Assembly (NCBI GenBank): GCA_964573565.1
Contig: CAZNJV010000027.1
Location: forward strand, 1-7,525
Reading direction: 5' to 3'
Length of the DNA: 7,525 nucleotides
DNA from: UBA12078 sp964573565
GTDB lineage: Bacteria > Patescibacteriota > Dojkabacteria > SC72
The notes below the pieces were generated by a model, which was not told the DNA's origin, ran no database searches, and worked only from the letters and a program-made list of their open reading frames with translations. The translations under genes and the position numbers were made by a program. Shown here one piece after another: positions 1 through 5,665 of this stretch; positions within the stretch are counted from its first letter, which is position 1, and the number at the start of each line of letters is the position of its first letter.

Positions 1-166
1 GCAGATCTTGAAGAATCTCTTCAGAATAAATCAACTGGTTGTCATATTCGCCTTGAAAAAGATTCTCAATATCTTTGTTTATACTAGCTTCATTCATTAA
101 AACACCTACTGCCAATACCGAAAGAATAACTAGCACTATTAACCCAATTATTCTTAAAACTTTCAT
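1..166 (-). CDS. N-terminus of an unrecognised membrane-anchored or secreted protein (cut by window edge)
   Basis: The frame opens with ATG at 166-164 and stays open for 55 codons to the window edge, so the C-terminus is missing. The protein begins MKVLRIIGLIVLVILSVLAV: a Lys/Arg start and then a hydrophobic helix over about residues 5-24. This is a signal anchor or an uncleaved signal peptide. The polar, acidic segment that follows (NEASINKDIENLFQGEYDNQ) would lie outside the membrane. No lipobox cysteine is visible. A TATAAT box lies 10 nt upstream of the ATG and there is no Shine-Dalgarno sequence. I do not recognise the family, and the part that would identify it lies outside the window. 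Confidence 0.7.
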   Translation of the reverse strand, partial: MKVLRIIGLIVLVILSVLAVGVLMNEASINKDIENLFQGEYDNQLIYSEEILQDL

Positions 167-176
167 AAAAATACAA

Positions 177-182
177 ATTATA
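177..182 (-). promoter_or_regulatory. -10 box for the 1-166 gene
   Basis: On the minus strand a perfect TATAAT ends 10 nt before the ATG at 166, giving a leader of only a few nucleotides. No good -35 is seen. The ten bases ACAAATTATA (plus strand, 173-182) recur exactly at 211-220, so a second TATAAT lies 38 bp further upstream and could drive a longer transcript. Confidence 0.4.
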
Positions 183-344
183 AATAATATTTAGCCTCTA
201 AATGCTAACAACAAATTATATCCACTGCAAGACATCATAATTCCACTATCCTTCATGAGTATAGGTTCTACTTACATATACGGATACCAAGATTGGATGA
301 TTAGAAATAAGAAAGCAGAGAAACAACAAAGAAAATCAAAACTA

Positions 345-366
345 CAAAAATTAATACTGTATTAAT
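345..366 (-). terminator. Rho-independent-like terminator after the epimerase, with a GC-free stem
   Basis: Plus-strand ATTAATA (350-356), loop CTG (357-359) and TATTAAT (360-366) form a perfect 7-bp hairpin. Read on the minus strand, the stem is followed directly by TTTTTG and then more T-rich sequence, as in an intrinsic terminator. The TAA stop of the epimerase (364-362) lies inside the stem. The stem has no G-C pair, so it would be weak. There is no T-tract on the plus-strand side. Confidence 0.45.
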
Positions 367-1339
367 CCAAATACCCATTCTCTTTAAACCATAGATACTG
401 ATCTCTTATAGACTCCTTCACAGGCATTGGATTGTATCCTAACTCCTTAGTAGCCTTCTCATGGGAAATATTACAATTACTATGTAAAGTCTTCACACTA
501 TATGGAGTTATCTGTGCTTTTTTATTAAAAAACGACAATATCACACCCATAAACAAAGCAGTAGCCTTATCCAACAAACTAGTTTTCGTCTTAATATTTG
601 CAAACTCCTTCAAATACTCAGCATAATCATCCATACACAAAGCCTCTCCAGAAAGAATATACCTCTCCCCATACTTCTTTAACTCATATGCCTTAAGAAT
701 AGCATCTACCACATCCCTAACATCTACGTAATCATAACAACCAGAAATAGTAGTCTTAATACCAGACTTAACCAAAGAAACCATCCCCATACCAAAGAAA
801 GAAGGCCTGTAATCATATGGACCAGATACACCTGTAGGATGAACAATAATTGCTTTCAAACCACTATCCCTCATCTTGTCTAACACATACTGAGTAGCAG
901 TAGCCTTAGAATAGTCATATATACCTCTCTTAGTAGCATAGTCTGTTGCTAATTCTGTCTCTTCAGAGATCAAAGAACCATCCTCCAATGCATTAATAGC
1001 ATGTATGGAACTGGTATATATCAAAGGTATATTATGCTCAACACATATATCTACAATATTCTTAGTCCCTTGGATATTGGTATTTAACGTCAGATCTTCA
1101 TCATGTGTAGATATACTTATAATCCCTGCTAAATGGAAAATAGTATCTACTCCCTCTACCGCCTTTTTCAAAGATTCTGTATCTAGCACATCCCCATATA
1201 CATACTCGCAATCACATCCCTCAAGAGGTTTTAAATCAGAACTCTCTCTTACCAATGCTCTTATCCTTCCGTATTTTTTGTTTAACTCTTTTACAAGAAC
1301 ATTTCCTATTCTCCCTGTACCACCAGTTACTAAAATCAT
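362..1339 (-). CDS. NAD(P)-dependent epimerase/dehydratase (extended SDR family)
   Basis: This is a complete 325-aa Rossmann-fold oxidoreductase that probably acts on a sugar nucleotide or a similar ketone/alcohol substrate in the cytoplasm. The N-terminus MILVTGGTGRIG carries the GxxGxxG nucleotide-binding loop (Gly6, Gly9, Gly12). An acidic residue follows at GDVLD (50-53), HLAG is at 69-72, the active-site serine region TSS at 109-111, and the catalytic YxxxK is Tyr141/Lys145 (YDYSK). VDVRDVV at 205-211 is typical of dihydroflavonol-reductase-like and HpnA-like members. The C-terminal HEKATKELGYNP (293-304) is the usual end of this family. Length is normal for extended SDRs. It starts 34 nt after the stop of the 72-aa membrane protein and is probably co-transcribed with it. 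No Shine-Dalgarno sequence is present. The substrate cannot be told from sequence; I am confident of the family only. Confidence 0.9.
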   Translation of the reverse strand: MILVTGGTGRIGNVLVKELNKKYGRIRALVRESSDLKPLEGCDCEYVYGDVLDTESLKKAVEGVDTIFHLAGIISISTHDEDLTLNTNIQGTKNIVDICVEHNIPLIYTSSIHAINALEDGSLISEETELATDYATKRGIYDYSKATATQYVLDKMRDSGLKAIIVHPTGVSGPYDYRPSFFGMGMVSLVKSGIKTTISGCYDYVDVRDVVDAILKAYELKKYGERYILSGEALCMDDYAEYLKEFANIKTKTSLLDKATALFMGVILSFFNKKAQITPYSVKTLHSNCNISHEKATKELGYNPMPVKESIRDQYLWFKENGYLD

Positions 1340-1373
1340 ATATGGTAATAATCACAAGTTATCTACCCATATA

Positions 1374-1592
1374 CTACTTCTTCCTCCCCCTAAACCACAA
1401 CACCACCTCTGTAACCACTAAGCCCATACCACCAATCATAAACAGAAATGTACCCAAAGGAACAAACCCAAAAGCCTCTATCAAAGTACCATCCTCTGCA
1501 ACATACGAACCATGTGCCCAGTAAGCAATAGCACAACAAACACCTAATACAAAAGGAATAATATATACCAACCTAACCCATTTAAATTTCAT
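1374..1592 (-). CDS. Small two-helix membrane protein, DUF3955-like
   Basis: A 72-aa protein with two hydrophobic helices (about residues 8-30 and 43-67), a short acidic loop between them and a basic tail ending RGRKK. The region GSYVAEDGTLIEAFGFVPLG (28-47) resembles the pattern I remember for DUF3955 membrane proteins (a Gly-Ser, a DGTLxE motif, then a hydrophobic FxxxPxG helix). That assignment is from memory and not certain. The tail and the first residues (KFKWVR) are both basic, so both ends are expected in the cytoplasm. It is the first gene of a minus-strand pair with the epimerase. It starts 43 bp from the divergent five-helix membrane protein. Function unknown. A TATACAT box lies about 6 nt upstream of the ATG, suggesting leaderless translation. 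Confidence 0.7.
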   Translation of the reverse strand: MKFKWVRLVYIIPFVLGVCCAIAYWAHGSYVAEDGTLIEAFGFVPLGTFLFMIGGMGLVVTEVVLWFRGRKK

Positions 1593-1600
1593 AGAAATAT

Positions 1601-1634
1601 GTATAATGAAATAATATAACCTTAGTCATTATAC
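1601..1634. promoter_or_regulatory. Divergent promoter region with a perfect 9-bp inverted repeat
   Basis: GTATAATGA (1601-1609) and its exact complement TCATTATAC (1626-1634) flank a 16-bp centre in the 43-bp gap between two divergent genes. Each arm contains a TATAAT. Each arm also gives a TATAC -10-like box for the gene nearest to it, with an ATGA -35-like core in the opposite arm 18 bp away. The repeat may therefore be two overlapping mirror-image promoters, an operator, or both. TATAAC at 1615-1620 is another possible -10 for the plus-strand gene. Confidence 0.5.
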
Positions 1635-1635
1635 T

Positions 1636-2172
1636 ATGAACACAAATCAGATATTCTTCCTCATAATCCTCGGACTCTTCGGAATACCAGTAGTACTCTC
1701 ATACATATTCGGGATAAAAAGAATAAAAAATGTGGATCTACTCTGGGGAAATATCCCACAGAAATACAGAAAAATATATGAGATATCTATGATACTCAGT
1801 GCAATCTCCTTTTTCGTATTCTCCTCTTACATATTTGTCTTAAGTTACAAACATTACAACCTCATAAACATATATGCCCTCTACGCATTTCTCTTAGCAG
1901 GAGCCGCACTATGGTTACCACTAATAATCGAAGTCATCGAACTTAAAAAGAGAATCTACTGGATACTAACCCGAATCTCACTTGCATTTGTTGGACTGTG
2001 CTCAATCATATATCTCTCAATGATGCTATTCTCCACCTACTACGGCCCTTTCTACACATTTGCAATCATAGGACTATCAATCTTCACAATCCATACAGTA
2101 ATCCTTGATGCAATAGTATGGCCATACTTCTTTACAAAGAAGAAGGTGACTGATAATGTGAATAAGAAGTAA
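1636..2172 (+). CDS. Unrecognised five-helix integral membrane protein
   Basis: A 178-aa protein with about five membrane segments (residues 5-27, 47-70, 78-101, 108-132 and 138-165) and short basic loops (KRIK at 28-31, ELKKR at 102-106). The C-terminal tail is Lys-rich (KKKVTDNVNKK). No catalytic motif, cysteine pair or transport signature stands out and I do not recognise the family. Positively charged loops after helices 1 and 3 and the basic tail suggest the N-terminus is outside and the C-terminus inside. It heads the plus-strand cluster: the next gene begins 19 nt after its stop. TATACT directly abuts its ATG and would place the transcript start inside the gene, so the upstream TATAAC or TATAAT boxes are likelier promoters. 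There is no Shine-Dalgarno sequence. Confidence 0.75.
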   Translation: MNTNQIFFLIILGLFGIPVVLSYIFGIKRIKNVDLLWGNIPQKYRKIYEISMILSAISFFVFSSYIFVLSYKHYNLINIYALYAFLLAGAALWLPLIIEVIELKKRIYWILTRISLAFVGLCSIIYLSMMLFSTYYGPFYTFAIIGLSIFTIHTVILDAIVWPYFFTKKKVTDNVNKK

Positions 2173-2191
2173 CTTTTTAAATATATATAAA

Positions 2192-2371
2192 ATGAGTAAA
2201 TGTCGTTGCAACGGTGGTGGAGAAGCAGTCTACGGCTTAGGCTTCATAGGAGCAGCCATATATTTTATCTCAACAGCTACCACATTCTGGATCGGAGTAT
2301 TGGGATTCCTTAAGGCAATTGTATGGCCCGTATTTGTAGTACAAGCCTTACTGAAATTCCTCTTAGGTTAA
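2192..2371 (+). CDS. 59-aa Gly/Cys-headed membrane miniprotein
   Basis: This short gene encodes MSKCRCNGGG, then two hydrophobic stretches (about residues 13-31 and 33-56), ending KFLLG. The order is a Cys-x-Cys plus glycine head, an AVYGLGFIGAAIYFIS helix, a TTFWIGVLGFLKAIVWP segment and a terminal helix. From memory, small proteins with this AVYGLG...GVLGFLKAIVWP pattern recur in many bacteria, usually as uncharacterised ORFs of about 60 aa, which supports a real gene. Its TAA stop overlaps the next ATG as TAATG, a sign of translational coupling with the DUF167 gene. The two N-terminal cysteines could bind metal or be modified, but nothing shows this. An AT-only stretch (TTTAAATATATATAAA) precedes the start and holds a possible -10. 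There is no Shine-Dalgarno sequence. Confidence 0.75.
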   Translation: MSKCRCNGGGEAVYGLGFIGAAIYFISTATTFWIGVLGFLKAIVWPVFVVQALLKFLLG

Positions 2372-2601
2372 TGATCATTGAAGCGAAAGTAAAAACCAAA
2401 CAACAAACAAACTCCATAATCAAGATGGATGATGGAACATACAAGATATCTGTAAAAGCGCTACCAGATAAGAACAAAGCAAATATCGAGATAATAAGGA
2501 TATTAAATGAATATTTTAAAATACCTCAATCCCAAATAACGATAGTAAGCGGAAGAACCACGGCAATCAAAAGAATAAAATTAGGCGAAGGATCTAGATA
2601 G
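2371..2601 (+). CDS. DUF167 / UPF0235 (YggU) family protein
   Basis: A 76-aa cytoplasmic protein with the family pattern: an N-terminal strand IIEAKVKTK, then VKALPDKNKANIEIIRILNE (28-47) matching the conserved xPxxGKAN..L helix start, then ITIVSGRTTAIKRIKL (56-71) matching the IVxGxTSRxK motif. The usual Gly before Lys-Ala-Asn is Asn here. The family is small and widespread and its biochemical role is not settled. I start it at the ATG at 2371, which overlaps the previous stop (TAATG). An in-frame ATG at 2323 would add 16 residues that do not match the family and that lie entirely within the 59-aa gene in another frame. The peptidase gene follows after 13 nt, so the three genes are probably one operon. 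Confidence 0.88.
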   Translation: MIIEAKVKTKQQTNSIIKMDDGTYKISVKALPDKNKANIEIIRILNEYFKIPQSQITIVSGRTTAIKRIKLGEGSR

Positions 2602-2614
2602 AAGTACATATTAT

Positions 2615-4534
2615 ATGTCTCCAACCAACATTCTGAAACAACACACTCTAGGATACGCAATACTCATAACTCTAGGAGTAATTGCAGTTCCAATCCTCTC
2701 TTTGATATTACTCACGCAGTACAACATCTCAAAATACCCCAGAACCATAACTACATCGGAGGAATTCTGTATTGATGGATTTTTCCCATTCCCAAACCAC
2801 TACACAATCAAAGCAGATACACCCATATCTACACGAACCAATGGGGATTTAACACTGTTTGGGAAATACAAACTCCTTTCCAACCAGATCTGTATAACAC
2901 CAACAACCCTACTCCCTGAACTCTCGAAGATATCTATTAGTCTTACATATATTGAAGAACTTAATTGGGATATATTGCAAAAAGATATTGTTGTGCAAAC
3001 AACATCATACCCATATATATCCAATACCATGGGTACAGATGTGAATAACGACGAGGTACTGGAATATGAAGCTGAATATTACAATAGCCTCATAGAATAC
3101 CATCTCAAAAAGGATGAATCCTCGATACCATGTACAAAAGAGAACACTAAAATTCTCTGTGACATCTCAGGACTTCAGCTATCCCAAGGTGCATCATATC
3201 AATTAAAACTTCTTGGTATCTATGAGAATGAAGTAGTACAGGAATTCGGACCTTTGGAAGTAAACATATTACCACCAGTACAGGTAGTCAGTAGCAGTAT
3301 TGCAAATGGAAGTGCTATACAAACACCATCAGTATCAGAAATAGTTTTGACATTAAACAAAGAGGTCGAAGAAGGATATACCATTAGTTTTACGGATAGT
3401 AATAGTAATCCTGTACAATTTTCATTCCAAACAGAATCTCAAGCTATCAGGATAACAGTACTACAAACTCTAACACAAGGAATGTCATACAATATTAAAA
3501 TCGGCAATTTAGATGGGAAAGATGGTAGCCACTATATTGGCGACTATACTCTACAATTCTCCGTCTCAGATGGTCCCAAGGTAAGCTCCTCTAACATGGG
3601 TACAGGATTTTCTACCACAGGAAATATCGTTGTAACCTTTGATCAGAATCTTAGTAAAACACAAAACCTAAAATCATTCATACAATTTAACTCTGGTACG
3701 GATTATTCATACGTTGTGTACAATAACCAGATAACCATAAATCCGAATTTCACGCTGGATAGTTGTAAATCATACAGTCTGAGTATATCTAAAGGGATAC
3801 AAAGCACGACAGGATTGGTATCCACTACTGGATATACCGCTTCTATAAAAACTAAATGTCAAAGAGTTGCTTCTGTTGGAACATCTGTTGAGGGACGTTC
3901 CATATATGCATATTACTTTGGAACAGGAAGTAAAAAGATCGTATTCTTTGGTTCAATGCATGGTACAGAAAGTAATACTCAAACACTACTTACAAAATGG
4001 ATTAATGAATTAGAAACAAACAATACAAGAATACCTTCAGACAAAACAGTGATCGTCATTCCAACATTCAATCCCGATGGTATTGCTAACAGAACCAGGT
4101 TCAATGCCAATGGTGTAGATCTTAATCGAAACTTTGGATCTTCTTCTTGGACATCAGGGACATATTTCCTCTCAAACTACTATCCGCTTGGAGGAGGTGC
4201 TACGGCATTTTCAGAACCAGAGACATTAGCCATTAAGAATCTGATCTTAAATCAATCTCCATATTTAGCTATCTCGTACCACTCTGCTGCAGGATATGTT
4301 ATTCCTTCTAATACAGCATATGGTATCTCCATGGCTCACACATATTCTGATATGTCTGGTTATTCGTATGTATCACCTGGTGCATCTGGTGCATTTACAT
4401 ATGATATTACCGGTACATTTGAGGAATGGATGGAAGAAAATGGTAGGAACGCATTGGTGGTAGAGATCTCAAGTCTGTACTCTGACCAGTTCACCTTAAA
4501 CAAGAGTGCTATGTGGAAGATGGTAACTGAATAG
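2615..4534 (+). CDS. Membrane-anchored M14 zinc peptidase with Ig-like domains (MpaA/gamma-D-Glu-DAP peptidase-like)
   Basis: A complete 639-aa exported metallopeptidase. Residues 12-34 form one hydrophobic helix after a short N-terminus, so the protein is probably anchored with the rest outside. Residues about 40-220 are beta-rich without a clear match. Two Ig-like domains of the SbsA/Big_5 type follow (about 222-317 and 318-412, the first around PPVQVVSSSIANGSAI, the second around GPKVSSSNMGTGF). The catalytic domain runs from about 418 to the end. Zinc ligands are His449 and Glu452 (MHGTES) and His556 (SYHSAAG). The substrate-binding NPDG and GVDLNRNF (Asn504-Arg505) are intact. The catalytic base is Glu617 (LVVEISS). 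All key M14 residues are present, so it should be active. The likely substrate is a cell-wall peptide, by family resemblance (FEEWMEENG before the base resembles MpaA-like members). The gene ends where the convergent Nudix stop begins. Confidence 0.92.
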   Translation: MSPTNILKQHTLGYAILITLGVIAVPILSLILLTQYNISKYPRTITTSEEFCIDGFFPFPNHYTIKADTPISTRTNGDLTLFGKYKLLSNQICITPTTLLPELSKISISLTYIEELNWDILQKDIVVQTTSYPYISNTMGTDVNNDEVLEYEAEYYNSLIEYHLKKDESSIPCTKENTKILCDISGLQLSQGASYQLKLLGIYENEVVQEFGPLEVNILPPVQVVSSSIANGSAIQTPSVSEIVLTLNKEVEEGYTISFTDSNSNPVQFSFQTESQAIRITVLQTLTQGMSYNIKIGNLDGKDGSHYIGDYTLQFSVSDGPKVSSSNMGTGFSTTGNIVVTFDQNLSKTQNLKSFIQFNSGTDYSYVVYNNQITINPNFTLDSCKSYSLSISKGIQSTTGLVSTTGYTASIKTKCQRVASVGTSVEGRSIYAYYFGTGSKKIVFFGSMHGTESNTQTLLTKWINELETNNTRIPSDKTVIVIPTFNPDGIANRTRFNANGVDLNRNFGSSSWTSGTYFLSNYYPLGGGATAFSEPETLAIKNLILNQSPYLAISYHSAAGYVIPSNTAYGISMAHTYSDMSGYSYVSPGASGAFTYDITGTFEEWMEENGRNALVVEISSLYSDQFTLNKSAMWKMVTE

Positions 4535-5164
4535 CTACTTACTCTTCTGTATCATTGTTAAAAACCTTGTAACTTCATCACAAGTAGAAGTAGTAAAGTA
4601 CTTAAACACATTCAAAGGCTTCACCCATTCCAAACAATCTAAACTACCACCAGGTTTAGTATTCTTAATATTGTTAACCGTACAATGGAAATACAAAGCT
4701 ACTATCTGTACATTTTTAAAACCTGAATCTGGATGAATCCTAGATGCAATTAACTGTTTTACCTTTATATCCAAACCCGTTTCCTCCTTTGCTATCCTAA
4801 TCATCTCCTCTTCCATATTCAAAGACTCTAACCTACCACCAGGAAATACCCACGAAAGATTCTCTACCCATTTATCCTTTTCTTTCCTACCACCTATGAC
4901 CACATTCCCATCAGGATCTGTAATTATGGCTAGGACAATAGGTATAACTTCTAATTTCGTAGATGATTTAATATCCCAATAGCTCTTTAGAATCACTGCA
5001 AGATCTTTTTCCGTAGGAATATTTGTATTACCCGAGAAGAAAGAATATATCATCTCTCTAAAGAATTCACTCCTTGTTTTATGTGTTTTCTTTAGATATT
5101 CCTCTACTTCGTTATTGATTTGTGGTGGGAGTGAAAATCCCACTATCTTTGTTTTCCGTGGCAT
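4535..5164 (-). CDS. RHH (CopG-like) DNA-binding domain fused to a degenerate Nudix domain
   Basis: A complete 209-aa protein. Residues 4-44 fit a ribbon-helix-helix domain: strand KIVGFSL, then PPQINNEVEEYLKK, a TRSEF turn and FFREMIYSFF. A linker leads to a Nudix domain (about 70-205) with WVFPGGRLES at 105-114 and IAKEETGL at 124-131. The canonical signature Gx5Ex7REUxEExGU is altered. It is one residue short between the Gly and the helix, no Glu stands at the Gx5E position, and the first Glu of REUxEE is Ile124 (RIAKEE); Glu127 and Glu128 remain. A metal ligand is therefore probably lost, so catalysis may be weak or absent and the domain may sense a nucleotide, as in the NrtR regulators (Nudix plus winged helix). 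The start is firm because the RHH begins at once and no other ATG occurs before residue 38. Its promoter contains a three-part repeat, implying autoregulation. Confidence 0.85.
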   Translation of the reverse strand: MPRKTKIVGFSLPPQINNEVEEYLKKTHKTRSEFFREMIYSFFSGNTNIPTEKDLAVILKSYWDIKSSTKLEVIPIVLAIITDPDGNVVIGGRKEKDKWVENLSWVFPGGRLESLNMEEEMIRIAKEETGLDIKVKQLIASRIHPDSGFKNVQIVALYFHCTVNNIKNTKPGGSLDCLEWVKPLNVFKYFTTSTCDEVTRFLTMIQKSK

Positions 5165-5165
5165 A

Positions 5166-5193
5166 GTATAACTGAGTTATACCGGAGTATAAC
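5166..5193. promoter_or_regulatory. Three-half-site operator between RHH-Nudix and dut
   Basis: GTATAAC (5166-5172), GTTATAC (5176-5182) and GTATAAC (5187-5193) are three exact copies of one 7-bp half-site in alternating orientation, separated by TGA and CGGA. Starts are 10 and 11 bp apart, so all three lie on one face of the helix. RHH proteins typically bind such arrays cooperatively. The array begins 1 nt upstream of the RHH-Nudix ATG and covers its -10 box. Elsewhere in the window I found the 7-mer only singly, inside genes (2892-2898, 5927-5933). Confidence 0.7.
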
Positions 5194-5214
5194 ATTAGAA
5201 ATAGTACAAGACAA
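5186..5214 (-). promoter_or_regulatory. Promoter of the RHH-Nudix gene, overlapping the operator
   Basis: On the minus strand TTGTCT (5214-5209), a 17-bp spacer and TATACT (5191-5186) make a good sigma-70-type promoter. The transcript would start near 5179, leaving a leader of about 14 nt without a Shine-Dalgarno sequence. The -10 box and the start point lie inside the three-half-site repeat, so a protein bound there would block RNA polymerase. A second TATACT (5170-5165) directly abuts the ATG and is too close to act. For dut, TATAAC (5188-5193) or TATGGT (5215-5220) could be -10 boxes, without a clear -35. Confidence 0.5.
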
Positions 5215-5231
5215 TATGGTAATATCTTCAA

Positions 5232-5663
5232 ATGGAAATCAAGATAAAGAGGTTTGATAAATCATTGCCACTACCAGAATACAAGACAGATGGAGCAGCA
5301 GCTTTTGACTTATATACTCGAGAGACTGTTACTATCCAACCTGGAGAGGTTGTCCTTATTCCTATGAATGTGGCTATACAGATTCCCAAGGATCATTTCA
5401 TCCTTTTAGCAAATAGAAGTTCTACATTTAAGATGGGAATTACTTGTGCTAATGGTTTGGGTATTGGTGATAGTGATTATTGCGGAGATAATGATGAGTA
5501 TAGATTCTCAGCTTTAAACTACACGAAAGAGCCTGTTACTATAGAGAAGGGTACGAGATGTTGCCAGATGTTAGTACTACCCGTACAACAGATGAATATA
5601 CAAGAGGTAGATCATTTAGAGAATGAGGATCGGGGTGGGTTTGGAACTACAGGAAAGAAATAA
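5232..5663 (+). CDS. dut: dUTP diphosphatase (dUTPase)
   Basis: A complete 143-aa trimeric-type dUTPase, which hydrolyses dUTP to dUMP and pyrophosphate, keeping uracil out of DNA and supplying dUMP for thymidylate synthesis. All five motifs are present in order: DGAAAFDLYT (20-29), RSSTFKMGI (62-70), GIGDSDYCGD (77-86) with catalytic Asp80 and the uracil-discriminating Tyr83, GTRCCQM (107-113) and RGGFGTTGK (134-142). Motif 3 has Gly where Ile usually precedes the Asp, and motif 4 has an unusual Cys-Cys pair (110-111). Neither removes a key residue. Length is normal. It lies divergent from RHH-Nudix across a 67-bp gap holding the three-half-site repeat and is plausibly controlled by it. It ends 2 nt before the stop of the convergent 157-aa gene. 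No Shine-Dalgarno sequence is seen. Confidence 0.95.
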   Translation: MEIKIKRFDKSLPLPEYKTDGAAAFDLYTRETVTIQPGEVVLIPMNVAIQIPKDHFILLANRSSTFKMGITCANGLGIGDSDYCGDNDEYRFSALNYTKEPVTIEKGTRCCQMLVLPVQQMNIQEVDHLENEDRGGFGTTGKK

Positions 5664-5665
5664 CT

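Noticed and set aside
191..256. A 21-codon minus-strand frame (MKDSGIMMSCSG...) upstream of the partial gene
   Set aside because: Very short, no family resemblance, and it contains one of the TATAAT boxes upstream of the next gene. Most likely chance.
255..365. A 36-codon plus-strand frame (MSIGSTYIYGYQDW..., Lys/Gln-rich end)
   Set aside because: It has no convincing promoter or ribosome binding site and no recognisable family, and its stop falls inside the hairpin at the end of the epimerase. The Lys-rich end is what A-rich intergenic DNA would encode. It could be real but is not supported.
2323..2370. Longer start for the DUF167 protein at the in-frame ATG at 2323
   Set aside because: The extra 16 residues do not fit the family and lie entirely inside the 59-aa gene in another frame. 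The ATG at 2371 matches the family start and forms TAATG with the upstream stop.
4535..5164. Calling this gene a plain active Nudix hydrolase
   Set aside because: The N-terminal RHH domain and the altered signature (one residue short, Ile124 for Glu) make catalysis doubtful, so I describe the architecture instead.
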